NCBI GenBank assembly: GCA_014843695.1
Contig: CM026390.1
Coordinates: 15,504,015-15,568,014, forward strand
Source: Archivesica marissinica
Lineage: Eukaryota > Mollusca > Bivalvia > Venerida > Vesicomyidae
Length of the DNA stretch: 64,000 nucleotides
Reading direction: 5' to 3'
The notes beneath the pieces are model-generated. The model was given only the letters and a program-made list of their open reading frames with translations. It ran no database searches and was not told where the DNA came from. Below, one piece after another: positions 63,572 through 64,000 of the stretch. A program made the position numbers and the translations under genes. Every line of letters begins with the position of its first letter. Within the stretch, counting starts at the first letter, position 1.

Positions 63572-64000
63572 TATGATTTAAATAGAACTGATGAGAAAAA
63601 TAAATGTCAACTTGGTGATAATGGTTCCCAGTTTAACGCAAAGGCACTGTCAGTTTCTGAATTTAAATTACTTCTCTCGCTTGGTTATATAGTGAAAATG
63701 TAATCAATGGGATGCCTTTGAATAAAAAGCCATGGTAAAAGTTGTTTAATAAGGGGCATGCCATTGTCGTGTATTGTATTTCAATAGGAAACCCCTGAAC
63801 AAAAATGAAGCCATATCACATGTTTGCCACTTTTAGAAGTCAATAACCTGTCAATTGAAACATATAACAGCTAGTAATTATAACAGGTTGGTTGGTGTGA
63901 CCCAGCTTATGGGACTTCACTATACAATCTAATTGACACCTGTCAATTGGACTTGATCAACAGATGTTATTGTTGAAGCAATATTAATCATAATATATAC
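63572..64000. other. Flank of the hAT gene, unique sequence
   Basis: No exon, array or terminal inverted repeat recognised. Confidence 0.4.

Noticed and set aside
1..64000. Bacterial-type operons, ribosome binding sites, terminators or plasmid origins
   Set aside because: Spliced genes, SINEs and LINEs show that this is animal nuclear DNA.

Overview
The window looks like intron-rich genomic DNA of a marine invertebrate, most plausibly a mollusc (perhaps a bivalve). The support is a split metazoan gene with GT-AG introns, several tRNA-headed SINE families, decayed LINEs, hAT-like and TTAA-flanked DNA elements, an LTR retroelement with an env remnant, and very heavy minisatellite content. The species assignment is inference. 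Two 1000-N runs (4496-5495 and 60621-61620) are assembly gaps, and each abuts a tandem array.

The main host gene is TELO2 (Tel2, the TTT-complex subunit of the PIKK chaperone pathway) on the minus strand. I resolved thirteen internal exons between 57223 and 31403. Their splice phases agree throughout, giving about 500 codons of the C-terminal part. The N-terminal exons lie beyond 64000 and the terminal exon was not found. Its introns are packed with minisatellites. Two arrays are copies of the gene's own exon edges: a 107-bp unit carrying an exon start with its 3' splice site (52502-53150), and a 55-bp unit carrying an exon end with its 5' splice site (35485-36128).

Layout: 1-669 is an exon of a two-pass membrane protein (minus). 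680-8490 holds SINE debris and four arrays. 8494-8701 is a possible terminal exon (plus). 9040-16530 is a field of SINEs, LINE pieces and arrays. 16578-21463 is a complex locus with a ~445-bp inverted repeat, two arrays and a broken DDE integrase-like gene. 21507-26665 is the 3' end of an env-bearing LTR retroelement, split by a LINE. 26887-30700 holds TTAA-flanked MITEs and arrays, with a possible exon at 28436-28619. 31403-57223 is TELO2. 57476-60620 is a 23/24-bp array running into the second gap. 61883-63571 is a broken BED-hAT transposase gene (minus).

Summing my array boundaries, tandem repeats occupy about 28 kb of the 62 kb of resolved sequence. Many arrays have periods divisible by three or unit sequences without stops, so they produce long spurious open frames. 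Several arrays can be traced to their seed: a SINE interior, a MITE end, a LINE segment and two TELO2 exon edges.
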